From JAQGMO01 sp050954505 (GTDB lineage: Bacteria > Pseudomonadota > Gammaproteobacteria > Burkholderiales > Burkholderiaceae_D), in contig JBPBPY010000496.1 of NCBI GenBank assembly GCA_050954505.1, positions 1-6,047 on the forward strand: a stretch of DNA of 6,047 nucleotides, in the 5' to 3' direction. Numbering within the stretch: the first letter of the stretch is position 1; every line of letters starts with the position of its first letter. The notes under the pieces were generated by a model, which did no database searches, was not told the DNA's origin, and was given only the letters and a program-made list of their open reading frames with translations. Below, one piece after another: positions 1 to 5,750 of the stretch. A program made the translations under genes and the position numbers.

Positions 1-68
1 AGCTTGACGATCCGCTCCACAACCCCTTACCAAGGCGCGGCGGCGTGCCACACTGACGGAATTCCTAA

Positions 69-2300
69 GTGAAAATTCGCAGTTTCCTCGCTCTCATGGC
101 GCTGGCAATCGTCGGCCCGGTGGTGATCTTTTCAGCAGCGGCGCTGAAAATGCTGCTCGACTCGGAACGCTCGGCCGTCTTGCGCAGCATGCATGAAACA
201 GCGCGTTCGACCAGCCTGATCATCGACAAGGAAATCGGCAGCGCGGCAGCAGCCATGCATGTGCTGGCAGCTTCCGAATATCTCGCCAATGGCGACCTCG
301 ACCGGTTCTATCGCCAGGCCGTCACTGCCGTGCCTGGCGATGGCAGCTGGGTCGCCCTGCTCGATGCCGAAGGGCGCCAGCTGTTCAATACCCTGGTACC
401 GTATGGCGCGCCCATCCCGCCCGGCAGCGCGCGCGAGCGCGTGCGCCAGGTCATGGCCACGCGCACCATGCTGGTGTCGGACCTGTTCATGGGTGCCATG
501 TCCAAGCACACCGTCACCACGGTGAATGTTCCGGTGCCAGTCGACGCCGGACAGCGCTATGTGCTCGCCACTGCCTTCACGGCGACCTATCTGCAACGGG
601 CCATTTCGCGCGCCAGCATTCCCGAGGGCTGGGTCGTGGCAGTGCTCGACCGCCAGGGCCGCTTCATCGCCCGCAGCCACAATGGCGAAGGCTTGAGCGG
701 CACGCCGGCCGCAGCCGGCCTGGTGCGGGCTGCCGCCGAACGTGCGGAAGGCGAAGTGCGGGTCGCCACCATCGAAGGCATCGATTCGTATCAGGTATTC
801 ACCCATTCGCCGTTGTCGGCCTGGACCGTGGCCGTGGCCGTACCGGTGGCGGCAATCGAGGCTTCGGCGCGCCACGCCACCATCGTCACCGCCTTCGGCC
901 TGCTGGCTGCCGTGGTACTGGCAACCGGCATGGCAATGCTGCTCGGTGGCTTGCTGGTCAGTTCGATCGACCGCGCCGCGCGCGCGGCAGCCGCACTTGG
1001 GCGCGGTGAAAAACCGGAGCCGCTCAGCTCATGGGTCAGCGAAGTCAACACCCTGCAGGCGGCACTGGTGCGGGCCAGCCAGATCCTCGAAGCCGATCGG
1101 GCGGCGCTGCGCAAGATCGAAGCCGAACGCATCCTGTTGCTGGGCAAGGAGCAGGAAGCCCGGCGCCTGGCAGAGAGCCAAAACCAGGCCAAAGACCAGT
1201 TCCTGGCCATGCTCGGGCACGAAATCCGCAATCCACTGGCCGCCATCAGCGGTGCCGTCACCATCATGAACCTCGATGCGGCGTCGCCGGCCATGGCCAG
1301 CCGTGCGCGCGCAATCCTGCAGCGGCAGAGTGAAAACCTGGCCCATATCGTCGATGACCTGCTCGATGTCGCACGGGTCACGACGGGCAAGGTTGCATTG
1401 AACATGCAGCGTCTGGACCTGGCCGAGATGGTGGGTTCCTGCATCGATGCCCTGCATGCGTCAGGACGCACGCGTGATCGCCTGCTCAACGCGGAACTGC
1501 ATCCGGCATGGATCGAAGCCGACCGCACGCGGGCCGAACAGGTGGTCAACAATCTGATCGGCAATGCGCTCAAATATACCGGCCCGGGGGCGCGCATCGA
1601 TATTGCCGTGCATGCCGAACGCAACGAAGCCTGGCTGTCGGTCAGCGATTCGGGTATTGGCATCTCGGCGCAATTGCTGCCACATGTCTTCGACCTGTTT
1701 ACCCAGGGCGCGGCAACACTGGACCGCGCCCAGGGCGGCTTGGGCATTGGCCTGACGCTGGTGCGCCAGCTCGTGACCCTGCATGGCGGCGAAGTCGGTG
1801 CCAGCAGCGCCGGCCTGGGACATGGCAGCCGCTTCACCGTGCGCCTGCCGCTTGCCGGCCAGGCTGCGGTGCCAAGCGCACCCGCGGTGACAGCAGGCGC
1901 GCAATTCCAGCCGGGCCGCGTGCTGCTGATCGAAGACAATCTCGACAGCCGTGAAATGATGGCGGCAATGCTCGGCTTGCAGGGTTATGTGGTGCTGGAA
2001 ACCGGCAATGGCATCGATGGCCTGCAGCGTGCCGCCGCCGACAAGCCCGACCTTGCGATTGTCGACATCGGCCTGCCGGGCATGAGCGGCCTGGACGTCG
2101 CACGGCAGATTCGCAGCGATCCAGCCCTGCGCCACATGACGCTGATCGCCATGACGGGGTATGGACAGGAGTCCGATCGCCGCACTGCCCTGGAGGCCGG
2201 TTTCGATCTGCACCTGGTCAAGCCGGTCGACAATGCCCGGCTGCTGGCGGCCTTGCGCCAGTTCGCCGGCCAGCACGCCAGCAGCGCCGGCATGCCTTGA
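69..2300 (+). CDS. Membrane-bound hybrid sensor histidine kinase (dCache-like sensor, HAMP-like, HisKA, HATPase_c, REC)
   Basis: Probable inner-membrane signal-sensing kinase that autophosphorylates on His and passes the phosphate to its own C-terminal receiver. Seen: TM1 about residues 5-27; an extracytoplasmic region about 30-268 resembling a double Cache sensor; TM2 about 270-297; a HAMP-like stretch 298-340 and a helical linker to about 375. The H-box LGHEIRNPL carries His384, and its ExxN (Glu385-Asn388) suits phosphatase activity. The ATPase domain has the N-box (NNLIGNALKYT, 494-504), G1 box DSGIGIS (527-533), F-box from Phe541 and G2 box GGLGIGL (556-562). The receiver has acidic residues Glu622-Asp623, phospho-acceptor Asp666, Thr696 and Lys718, so all key residues are present. 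It starts at GTG, directly after an in-frame TAA, with GACGGA about 8 nt upstream. There is no DNA-binding output and no separate regulator in the window, so the downstream partner is unknown. The ligand cannot be read from sequence. Family call is firm; the Cache call is by resemblance. Confidence 0.95.
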   Translation: MKIRSFLALMALAIVGPVVIFSAAALKMLLDSERSAVLRSMHETARSTSLIIDKEIGSAAAAMHVLAASEYLANGDLDRFYRQAVTAVPGDGSWVALLDAEGRQLFNTLVPYGAPIPPGSARERVRQVMATRTMLVSDLFMGAMSKHTVTTVNVPVPVDAGQRYVLATAFTATYLQRAISRASIPEGWVVAVLDRQGRFIARSHNGEGLSGTPAAAGLVRAAAERAEGEVRVATIEGIDSYQVFTHSPLSAWTVAVAVPVAAIEASARHATIVTAFGLLAAVVLATGMAMLLGGLLVSSIDRAARAAAALGRGEKPEPLSSWVSEVNTLQAALVRASQILEADRAALRKIEAERILLLGKEQEARRLAESQNQAKDQFLAMLGHEIRNPLAAISGAVTIMNLDAASPAMASRARAILQRQSENLAHIVDDLLDVARVTTGKVALNMQRLDLAEMVGSCIDALHASGRTRDRLLNAELHPAWIEADRTRAEQVVNNLIGNALKYTGPGARIDIAVHAERNEAWLSVSDSGIGISAQLLPHVFDLFTQGAATLDRAQGGLGIGLTLVRQLVTLHGGEVGASSAGLGHGSRFTVRLPLAGQAAVPSAPAVTAGAQFQPGRVLLIEDNLDSREMMAAMLGLQGYVVLETGNGIDGLQRAAADKPDLAIVDIGLPGMSGLDVARQIRSDPALRHMTLIAMTGYGQESDRRTALEAGFDLHLVKPVDNARLLAALRQFAGQHASSAGMP

Positions 2301-2301
2301 G

Positions 2302-2317
2302 GCCGCGCCTGCGCGGC
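2302..2317. terminator. GC hairpin between convergent kinase and glycosyltransferase genes
   Basis: GCCGCG (2302-2307) pairs with CGCGGC (2312-2317) around a CCTG loop, just after the kinase stop codon. An outer pair, CATGCC (2291-2296) with GGCATG (2321-2326), could extend it across an internal loop. It lies 20 nt past the glycosyltransferase stop on the other strand, so it could serve both genes. No T-run follows on either strand, so it is not a canonical intrinsic terminator and may instead be a 3'-end-stabilising structure. Confidence 0.4.
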
Positions 2318-2336
2318 TCCGGCATGGCGGCACCCG

Positions 2337-3575
2337 TCAACGCTGCTGTGACGGCGCACCGGCCTGCTGCGGCAGGAGTTCCTCGACCAGGCGGTCGAAA
2401 CGCACGGCAAAAGCCTGGGTGCCAAACGTCTGGCCATGAACGCTGGCCGCTGCACGCAGGCGCGTGCGCAGGCCGTCGTCGCCAAGTGCGCGCAGCAGGG
2501 CCGCGCAAAGCGCTTCGACGTCACCGGGCGGCACCAGCAGGCCGGCGCGCCCGTCGTCAAGGATTTCGCGCGGACCGGTTGGGCAATCCGAGCTGACCAG
2601 CACCTGGCCAAGGATCAGTCCTTCGATCAATACCGTCGGCAATCCCTCCAGTTTCGAACTCAGTACCAGCAGCTGCGCAGCAGCGACCAGGGGCAGGGGA
2701 TTGGCGAGAAAACCGGTGAAATGCACCTGGCCGGCAATGCCGAGTTCGCGCGCCAGGTGTTCCAGCGCCGGCCGGTCGCGTCCTTCGCCCACGATCTGCA
2801 ACTGCAGCTTCACGCCATGGCGCTGCACCATCAGGGCAAACGCCCGCAGCAGCGTCTGGACATCTTTCTGGCTTTCTTCGAGCCTGGTGACTGTCACCAT
2901 GTACGGCGTGTGCGGCAGCTGCACGGCACCGGCAGCGCGGCGCCGTGTCTCCTCGAGGTCGAATCCCGGATACAGGGTCGTGAAGCGGTCGGCAAAAGCC
3001 GGAAAGAATGCCTGCGCCTCGGCGCGCATGGCGGCACAGATTGCCACCAGCCGGTCATACCGCTGGTAGTGCCGGGCGCGCGCCAGGTAGCGGCGCTCCC
3101 GCCGGTCGCGCGCGGCAATCGACAATTTCTGTGTCAGGCTGAAGTGACTGATGCCCACCAGCGGTTTGCCGGTGCGCTGGCGCAGTTGCGGTGCAAAGCG
3201 TGCCAGCGAAAGATCGTAGTCGATCACCAGGTCGTATTGCGCTGCCAGTGTTTCTATGCGTTTGCGAAACACCAGCTTGCGTAGTTGCGGCAGCAACAGT
3301 TCTTCATAGACCAGGCCGGCAAGTCCGAGCCGGCCTTCCTTCTTCAGAGTGCGGCAGGACGACAGCCAGGGCTGGGGCCCGAGGATGGTCACCGGTACAT
3401 CAGCCGGCAACCATGGGCGGAAAACCGCATCGATGTCGGCGCCGGGATAGGCGATCGACAGGCCGACCTCGTAACGCTGGCGATCAAGGATGCGCAACCA
3501 GCTCATCAAAGAAGATTCGATGCCGCCACCGCGCCTGAGATGGGTAACATGAAACAGCACACGGATTTTTTTCAC
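2337..3575 (-). CDS. Family 4 (GT-B fold) glycosyltransferase
   Basis: Probable cytoplasmic or membrane-associated enzyme moving a sugar from a nucleotide-sugar donor to a glycan or lipid-linked acceptor. Seen (412-residue numbering): an N-terminal Rossmann-type strand followed by the glycine loop RRGGG (14-18) that opens the acceptor domain; VTRLEESQK with Arg231 and Lys237, the usual donor-phosphate contacts; GEGRDR (263-268); the E-x7-E motif Glu310/Glu318 within EGLPTVLIE, diagnostic of retaining GT4 enzymes; and PTGPREIL (332-339). Length is normal and the gene looks intact. Start choice: the first ATG (3608) has no Shine-Dalgarno, whereas GTG at 3575 has GGA 7 nt upstream (3583-3585) and gives the familiar start MKKIRVLFHV. 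The longer form would add 11 residues. No sugar-nucleotide, flippase or polymerase genes lie beside it, so the product (LPS core, exopolysaccharide, glycolipid) and sugar specificity are open. Confidence 0.92.
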   Translation of the reverse strand: MKKIRVLFHVTHLRRGGGIESSLMSWLRILDRQRYEVGLSIAYPGADIDAVFRPWLPADVPVTILGPQPWLSSCRTLKKEGRLGLAGLVYEELLLPQLRKLVFRKRIETLAAQYDLVIDYDLSLARFAPQLRQRTGKPLVGISHFSLTQKLSIAARDRRERRYLARARHYQRYDRLVAICAAMRAEAQAFFPAFADRFTTLYPGFDLEETRRRAAGAVQLPHTPYMVTVTRLEESQKDVQTLLRAFALMVQRHGVKLQLQIVGEGRDRPALEHLARELGIAGQVHFTGFLANPLPLVAAAQLLVLSSKLEGLPTVLIEGLILGQVLVSSDCPTGPREILDDGRAGLLVPPGDVEALCAALLRALGDDGLRTRLRAAASVHGQTFGTQAFAVRFDRLVEELLPQQAGAPSQQR

Positions 3576-3582
3576 GGCAAAT

Positions 3583-3585
3583 TCC
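3583..3585 (-). promoter_or_regulatory. Short ribosome binding site favouring the GTG start of the glycosyltransferase
   Basis: Read on the minus strand, GGA lies 7 nt before GTG (3575). The upstream ATG at 3608 is preceded by a pyrimidine-rich stretch with no purine-rich site. The match is short, so this only tips the balance towards GTG. Confidence 0.4.
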
Positions 3586-3703
3586 GATTCATCCCCGGTC
3601 GATTGCATGGTAGAGCAGGGATATGGGTATGTTAATCAGCGAACAGACCGCGCTGGCGCTGCCGCCTATTCTGTAGTCTCCAACGTTCAAACAGGAGATC
3701 GAT

Positions 3704-4009
3704 ATGAAAACATTCGTCACATTGCTGTGCACCGGCCTGATGGCGCTGGCAACCACCATGCCGGCGCACGCCGCCGACGCGGCCAAGGCAGATGCCAAGG
3801 CTGCCAAGGCCACTGCCGAAGGCGACTACAAGGCTGCCAAGGCAAAGATCCAATCCGATGAAAAAGCGGCAAAGGCAGAATGCAGCAAGCTCAGTGGCAA
3901 GGAACAAAGTGCGTGCAAGAAGGACGCCAGCGCCAAGGAAGACGCTGCCAGCAAGGAGGCCAAGGCAACCTATAAAAAAGCCATGGCTGACGCCAAGGCA
4001 ATGAAATAA
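3704..4009 (+). CDS. Secreted Ala/Lys-rich small protein with 11-residue repeats and a Cys pair
   Basis: Function unknown. Seen: a Sec signal peptide with basic start MKTF, a hydrophobic core to about residue 18 and an AHA|AD signal-peptidase site after Ala23. The mature part of about 78 residues is nearly all Ala, Lys, Asp, Glu and Ser and should be helical. Three 11-residue units (31-41, 42-52, 53-63) share KAAKA at their second to sixth positions, a hendecad pattern like that of long amphipathic or coiled-coil helices. Cys60 and Cys71 flank a Ser-Gly-containing turn and could form a disulfide closing a helical hairpin in the periplasm (inference). AGGAG (3693-3697) sits 6 nt before the ATG, a strong start signal. 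It resembles small Lys/Ala-rich envelope proteins commonly left hypothetical in Betaproteobacteria. The gene stands alone, divergent from the glycosyltransferase (gap 128 bp from the GTG start, 95 bp from the ATG) and convergent with a small lipoprotein. Confidence 0.88.
   Translation: MKTFVTLLCTGLMALATTMPAHAADAAKADAKAAKATAEGDYKAAKAKIQSDEKAAKAECSKLSGKEQSACKKDASAKEDAASKEAKATYKKAMADAKAMK
3796..3843 (+). repeat. Direct repeat pair, 15 bp, 33-bp offset, inside the Ala/Lys-rich gene
   Basis: CAAGGCTGCCAAGGC occurs at 3796-3810 and again at 3829-3843. The 33-bp offset equals 11 codons and matches the 11-residue protein repeat, so the repeat probably arose by internal duplication. Confidence 0.8.
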
Positions 4010-4124
4010 GACGCCATTCCGCTACGGCCGTTCTGCGCGGCGTCCCTGCCATTTGCGAAAGCCGCTGTGGCAGCAGATTCCTTTACCGGTGCTGCGCAGT
4101 CTTGCCATCCTTTGCCGATGGACA

Positions 4125-4154
4125 GCGCCTCCGGTGGCCCGGCGGCGCAATTTT
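4125..4154 (+). terminator. Intrinsic terminator for the Ala/Lys-rich secreted protein gene
   Basis: GCGCC (4125-4129) pairs with GGCGC (4144-4148). After one T-C mismatch, CCGG (4131-4134) pairs with CCGG (4139-4142) around a TGGC loop. The GC-rich stem is followed directly by AATTTT. It lies 115 bp past the stop at 4009 and is oriented for plus-strand transcripts; read the other way it lacks a T-run. The distance gives the mRNA a fairly long 3' tail. Confidence 0.55.
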
Positions 4155-4176
4155 CATGGCCGGCTTGAACCAGCGT

Positions 4177-4329
4177 TCAAGGCTTGGCCGGTTTGCCCAC
4201 CACACCATCGAGGCCACCGATGTCCGCACCCACCGCCATCGGACCACGTACGACATTGGCAGTGGTGCAGCCGCCCAAGGCAGTGCCAAACAAGACTGCC
4301 ATGAATGCGGTGAAGATTGCCTGTTTCAT
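4177..4329 (-). CDS. Very small (50-residue) predicted lipoprotein
   Basis: Function unknown. Seen on the minus strand: ATG at 4329, 50 codons, TGA at 4177-4179. The product starts MKQ, has a hydrophobic core IFTAFMAVLFGTAL and a lipobox LGGC with the lipidated Cys at residue 21. That leaves a mature peptide of 30 residues beginning CTTANVV, rich in Gly and Val and ending GKPAKP. AAGGG lies 7 nt before the ATG, a good ribosome binding site. Residue +2 is Thr, not Asp, so by the usual +2 rule the mature form would go to the outer membrane (inference). It converges with the Ala/Lys-rich gene and is divergent from the 227-residue gene. A complete signal, lipobox and ribosome binding site together argue against chance; the short mature part also fits a truncated relic of a longer lipoprotein. 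Confidence 0.68.
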   Translation of the reverse strand: MKQAIFTAFMAVLFGTALGGCTTANVVRGPMAVGADIGGLDGVVGKPAKP

Positions 4330-4360
4330 TGTCACGCCCTTTTAAGTGAACCATTGAAGC

Positions 4361-4390
4361 ATTACCATCCTGCCCAAGCCGCACCGTCAA
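4361..4390 (-). promoter_or_regulatory. Candidate sigma-70 promoter for the small lipoprotein
   Basis: On the minus strand, TTGACG (4390-4385) and GGTAAT (4366-4361) are separated by 18 bp and lie upstream of the ATG at 4329. The -35 match is good and the -10 match is fair. Other weak combinations exist nearby, for example TAAAAT at 4414-4409, so the assignment is tentative. Confidence 0.27.
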
Positions 4391-4409
4391 TGTCAGGTCA
4401 AAACAACGA

Positions 4410-4443
4410 TTTTACCCGAGCCTGTCGGCGATTTCGGGCAAAA
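4410..4443. repeat. Imperfect inverted repeat in the divergent intergenic region
   Basis: TTTTACCCGA (4410-4419) pairs with TCGGGCAAAA (4434-4443), nine of ten positions matching, around a 14-nt loop. Between two divergent genes it could be an operator or a symmetric hairpin. Read on either strand, the GC arm is followed by four A/T pairs, so it could also act as a weak terminator-like element in both directions. Confidence 0.5.
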
Positions 4444-4449
4444 CCGGTA

Positions 4450-4477
4450 CTTGCCGGTCAGACCGGTACGGCAAGTT
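4450..4477. repeat. Perfect 8-bp inverted repeat overlapping a direct ACCGGTAC repeat
   Basis: ACTTGCCG (4450-4457) and CGGCAAGT (4470-4477) form a perfect inverted repeat with a 12-nt spacer. ACCGGTAC also occurs twice in direct orientation (4444-4451 and 4463-4470). This lies between the divergent lipoprotein and 227-residue genes, a natural position for an operator. No specific regulator is recognised. Confidence 0.5.
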
Positions 4478-4564
4478 GTAGACTACCACGGCACCCCTGG
4501 TTAACCATGCCGGTTTGCATGACGATCCAACGGTTTTGCAAAATTCACCCGGATGTCCTGGCCC

Positions 4565-5248
4565 ATGACTTTCAACGATCACGCCATTCCACGGAAAACC
4601 GCAGCCGGTGCGGTGGAAATCCGCCAACGCTCGCGCGGTTTGCCGGCCCGCTTGCGTACCGTATTGTTGCTTGTCGATGGCATCAAACCCTTGAGTGAAC
4701 TCAATGCAATGTTGTCATCGAAACAGGATGTCTCGGCAGCGCTGCAGTCATTGCAGGACATGGGTTTGCTGGAAGTGATTGAATTACAACAACCGGACCA
4801 ACCACCGGACCAACAACCGCCGGCCGCGGAAGCAGAGCAAGCGGTACTTCCGGCATTGTCCAGGCGCACGGACGCGCGCGCCGCCACGCCGGCGAGTCCC
4901 GGCGCAGCACGCCAGTCGGCCAGCGCGCCTGGGCGCAGCGGTGCCGCGCCCAGGCAGCCGGCGCCAGCATTGGGGGAATTGACTGCCGACCAGCAAATCC
5001 TGCAGAGGCGCCAGGCCCTGCTCTTGACGCGTGCCCATCTGGCCAATGCACTGGATGAATTACTCGGCCACGATGGGTATCTGCTGCGCCAGCAAGTGGC
5101 CGCCTGTACCAGCAAAAGCGAACTGGAAGCCCTGTATGGCGCCATTCATTCCAGTCTGTCGGCGGTGGCCGATGAGGCGCAGGCTGCTGCAATCCTGCGC
5201 CATGCGGCGGCGTTGCTCGATGCGACGCCGGCTGGCGTTAAGCCCTGA
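4565..5248 (+). CDS. Uncharacterised protein with winged-helix-like N-terminus, Pro/Ala-rich linker and helical C-terminus
   Basis: I do not recognise a named gene. Seen (227-residue numbering): residues 1-75 hold RSRGLPARLRTVLLLVDGIKPLSEL, then a helical segment ending QDMGLLEVI. This resembles the small winged-helix-like fold of uncharacterised Betaproteobacterial proteins with an RTLLLLVDG-type core. Residues 76-136 are Pro-, Gln-, Ala- and Arg-rich, low-complexity and probably disordered. Residues 138-220 are predicted largely helical and contain the only Cys (181). There is no signal peptide or membrane segment, so it is probably cytoplasmic. It may act as a regulatory or adaptor protein (inference only). 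Start: ATG 4565 has GGA 11 nt upstream; an in-frame ATG at 4553 adds MSWP and has no better ribosome binding site, so either is possible. TTGCAT (4515-4520) with CAAAAT (4539-4544), 18 bp apart, is a weak promoter candidate. Confidence 0.85.
   Translation: MTFNDHAIPRKTAAGAVEIRQRSRGLPARLRTVLLLVDGIKPLSELNAMLSSKQDVSAALQSLQDMGLLEVIELQQPDQPPDQQPPAAEAEQAVLPALSRRTDARAATPASPGAARQSASAPGRSGAAPRQPAPALGELTADQQILQRRQALLLTRAHLANALDELLGHDGYLLRQQVAACTSKSELEALYGAIHSSLSAVADEAQAAAILRHAAALLDATPAGVKP
4792..4814 (+). repeat. Short tandem repeat in the linker coding region
   Basis: ACCGGACCAAC occurs at 4792-4802 and 4804-4814, a 12-bp period encoding a repeated Pro-Asp-Gln unit. It marks the start of the low-complexity linker and is probably a slippage product. 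Confidence 0.7.
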
Positions 5249-5260
5249 GTCAACCAGGGC
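5242..5260. terminator. Hairpin over the stop codon of the 227-residue gene
   Basis: GCCCTG (5242-5247) pairs with CAGGGC (5255-5260) around a 7-nt loop that begins inside the TGA stop. A second pair, GCATGCG (5261-5267) with CGCATGC (5296-5302), fills the rest of the 60-bp gap to the convergent gene. Neither is followed by a T-run, so intrinsic termination is uncertain. Confidence 0.33.
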
Positions 5261-5308
5261 GCATGCGCTGCCATCTTGGCGTTGCCGACAGGCGCCGCAT
5301 GCCTCAGA

Positions 5309-5629
5309 TCATTGACCGCCAGGGCAGCAATAACCTTGTTGATTCCTGACTCCGGCTTTCAGACGCTGCAGGCGGGCATGGCCTTCCGGGTCCTGCTTGG
5401 CCAGGCGGCGTTCGCGCCAGTTGTAGTAGATCATCATGCCAAGCGTGGCCGCAACACCAATGGCCAGTTTGCCGGAATGCGCGGCCAGCCCGTGGGCCGG
5501 TGCTGCGCCTGCCGGCGCCATGCTGTCTGCTTCGGTTTGCGCCAGCGCCGGTACCGGCTGGTCGCTGTTCGCACGGCCCGGCAAACCGCCGGGTTCCTGC
5601 TCGTTGAAACGACTTGATTCATTGGTCAT
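5309..5629 (-). CDS. Small single-pass membrane protein of unknown function
   Basis: Function unknown, 106 residues. Seen: a hydrophilic, Gly/Pro/Ala-rich first half (1-52), one hydrophobic stretch at about 55-70 (LAIGVAATLGMMIYYN), then a basic stretch WRERRLAKQ and a charged tail ending GYCCPGGQ. The basic residues after the membrane segment suggest a cytoplasmic C-terminus and a periplasmic N-terminus by the positive-inside rule (inference). No cleavable signal peptide is apparent. The start is well supported: GGAGGGG lies 3 nt before the ATG (5633-5639), with the core GGAGG 5 nt away. It converges with the 227-residue gene, leaving a 60-bp gap. An FNR-like palindrome lies about 110 bp upstream, so oxygen-linked control is possible. 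Confidence 0.75.
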   Translation of the reverse strand: MTNESSRFNEQEPGGLPGRANSDQPVPALAQTEADSMAPAGAAPAHGLAAHSGKLAIGVAATLGMMIYYNWRERRLAKQDPEGHARLQRLKAGVRNQQGYCCPGGQ

Positions 5630-5705
5630 ATGCCCCTCCGGGTAGCCTTGCTTGCTGCTGCAATCAGGGTTGGAAGTTTTTCCTGCCCAGTGGTTCCGGA
5701 AAAGG

Positions 5706-5720
5706 TTAACAAGTCGTTAA
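5706..5720. repeat. TTAAC-N5-GTTAA inverted repeat in the small membrane protein promoter region
   Basis: TTAAC (5706-5710) and GTTAA (5716-5720) are mirror arms around a 5-nt spacer. They lie in an AT-rich dip between the FNR-like site and the gene start. On the minus strand they overlap weak -10-like hexamers (TTTAAC 5721-5716, TGTTAA 5711-5706). It may be promoter sequence, an operator, or both. Confidence 0.35.
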
Positions 5721-5736
5721 ATTCATGGCTTACATC

Positions 5737-5750
5737 ATGATATACATCAA
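5737..5750 (-). promoter_or_regulatory. FNR/CRP-family (FNR-like) binding site
   Basis: Read on the minus strand the site is TTGAT-GTAT-ATCAT, against the established FNR consensus TTGAT-N4-ATCAA: nine of ten specified bases match. Its centre is 114 bp before the ATG at 5629. Weak -10-like hexamers at 5721-5706 would put the transcription start about 35-45 bp from the site, close to the class II activator spacing. It could instead act on a rightward gene. One site in AT-rich DNA can occur by chance. Confidence 0.45.

Noticed and set aside
791..1939. Long minus-strand frame of 382 codons opposite the kinase
   Set aside because: It overlaps the entire HisKA/HATPase coding region in antisense. 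The product is Ser/Arg/Ala-rich without any recognisable domain.
2436..3284. Long plus-strand frame of 282 codons opposite the glycosyltransferase
   Set aside because: It is antisense to a gene with all GT4 motifs. Its product is a Gln/His/Arg-rich sequence typical of a GC-rich shadow frame.
3609..3703. Possible divergent promoters between the glycosyltransferase and the Ala/Lys-rich gene
   Set aside because: Promoters must lie near here, but the hexamer pairs I tried (for example TTGCAT 3603-3608 with TATGTT 3628-3633, 19-bp spacer) match poorly, so no specific site is called.
4010..4044. GACGCC...GGCGTC pairing directly after the Ala/Lys-rich gene
   Set aside because: The loop is 23 nt and no T-run follows; the hairpin at 4125-4154 is a much better terminator.
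4102..4698. Plus-strand frame of 198 codons across the lipoprotein and the intergenic palindromes
   Set aside because: No ribosome binding site, His/Cys/Arg-rich product without domains, and it conflicts with the better supported lipoprotein and the 227-residue gene.
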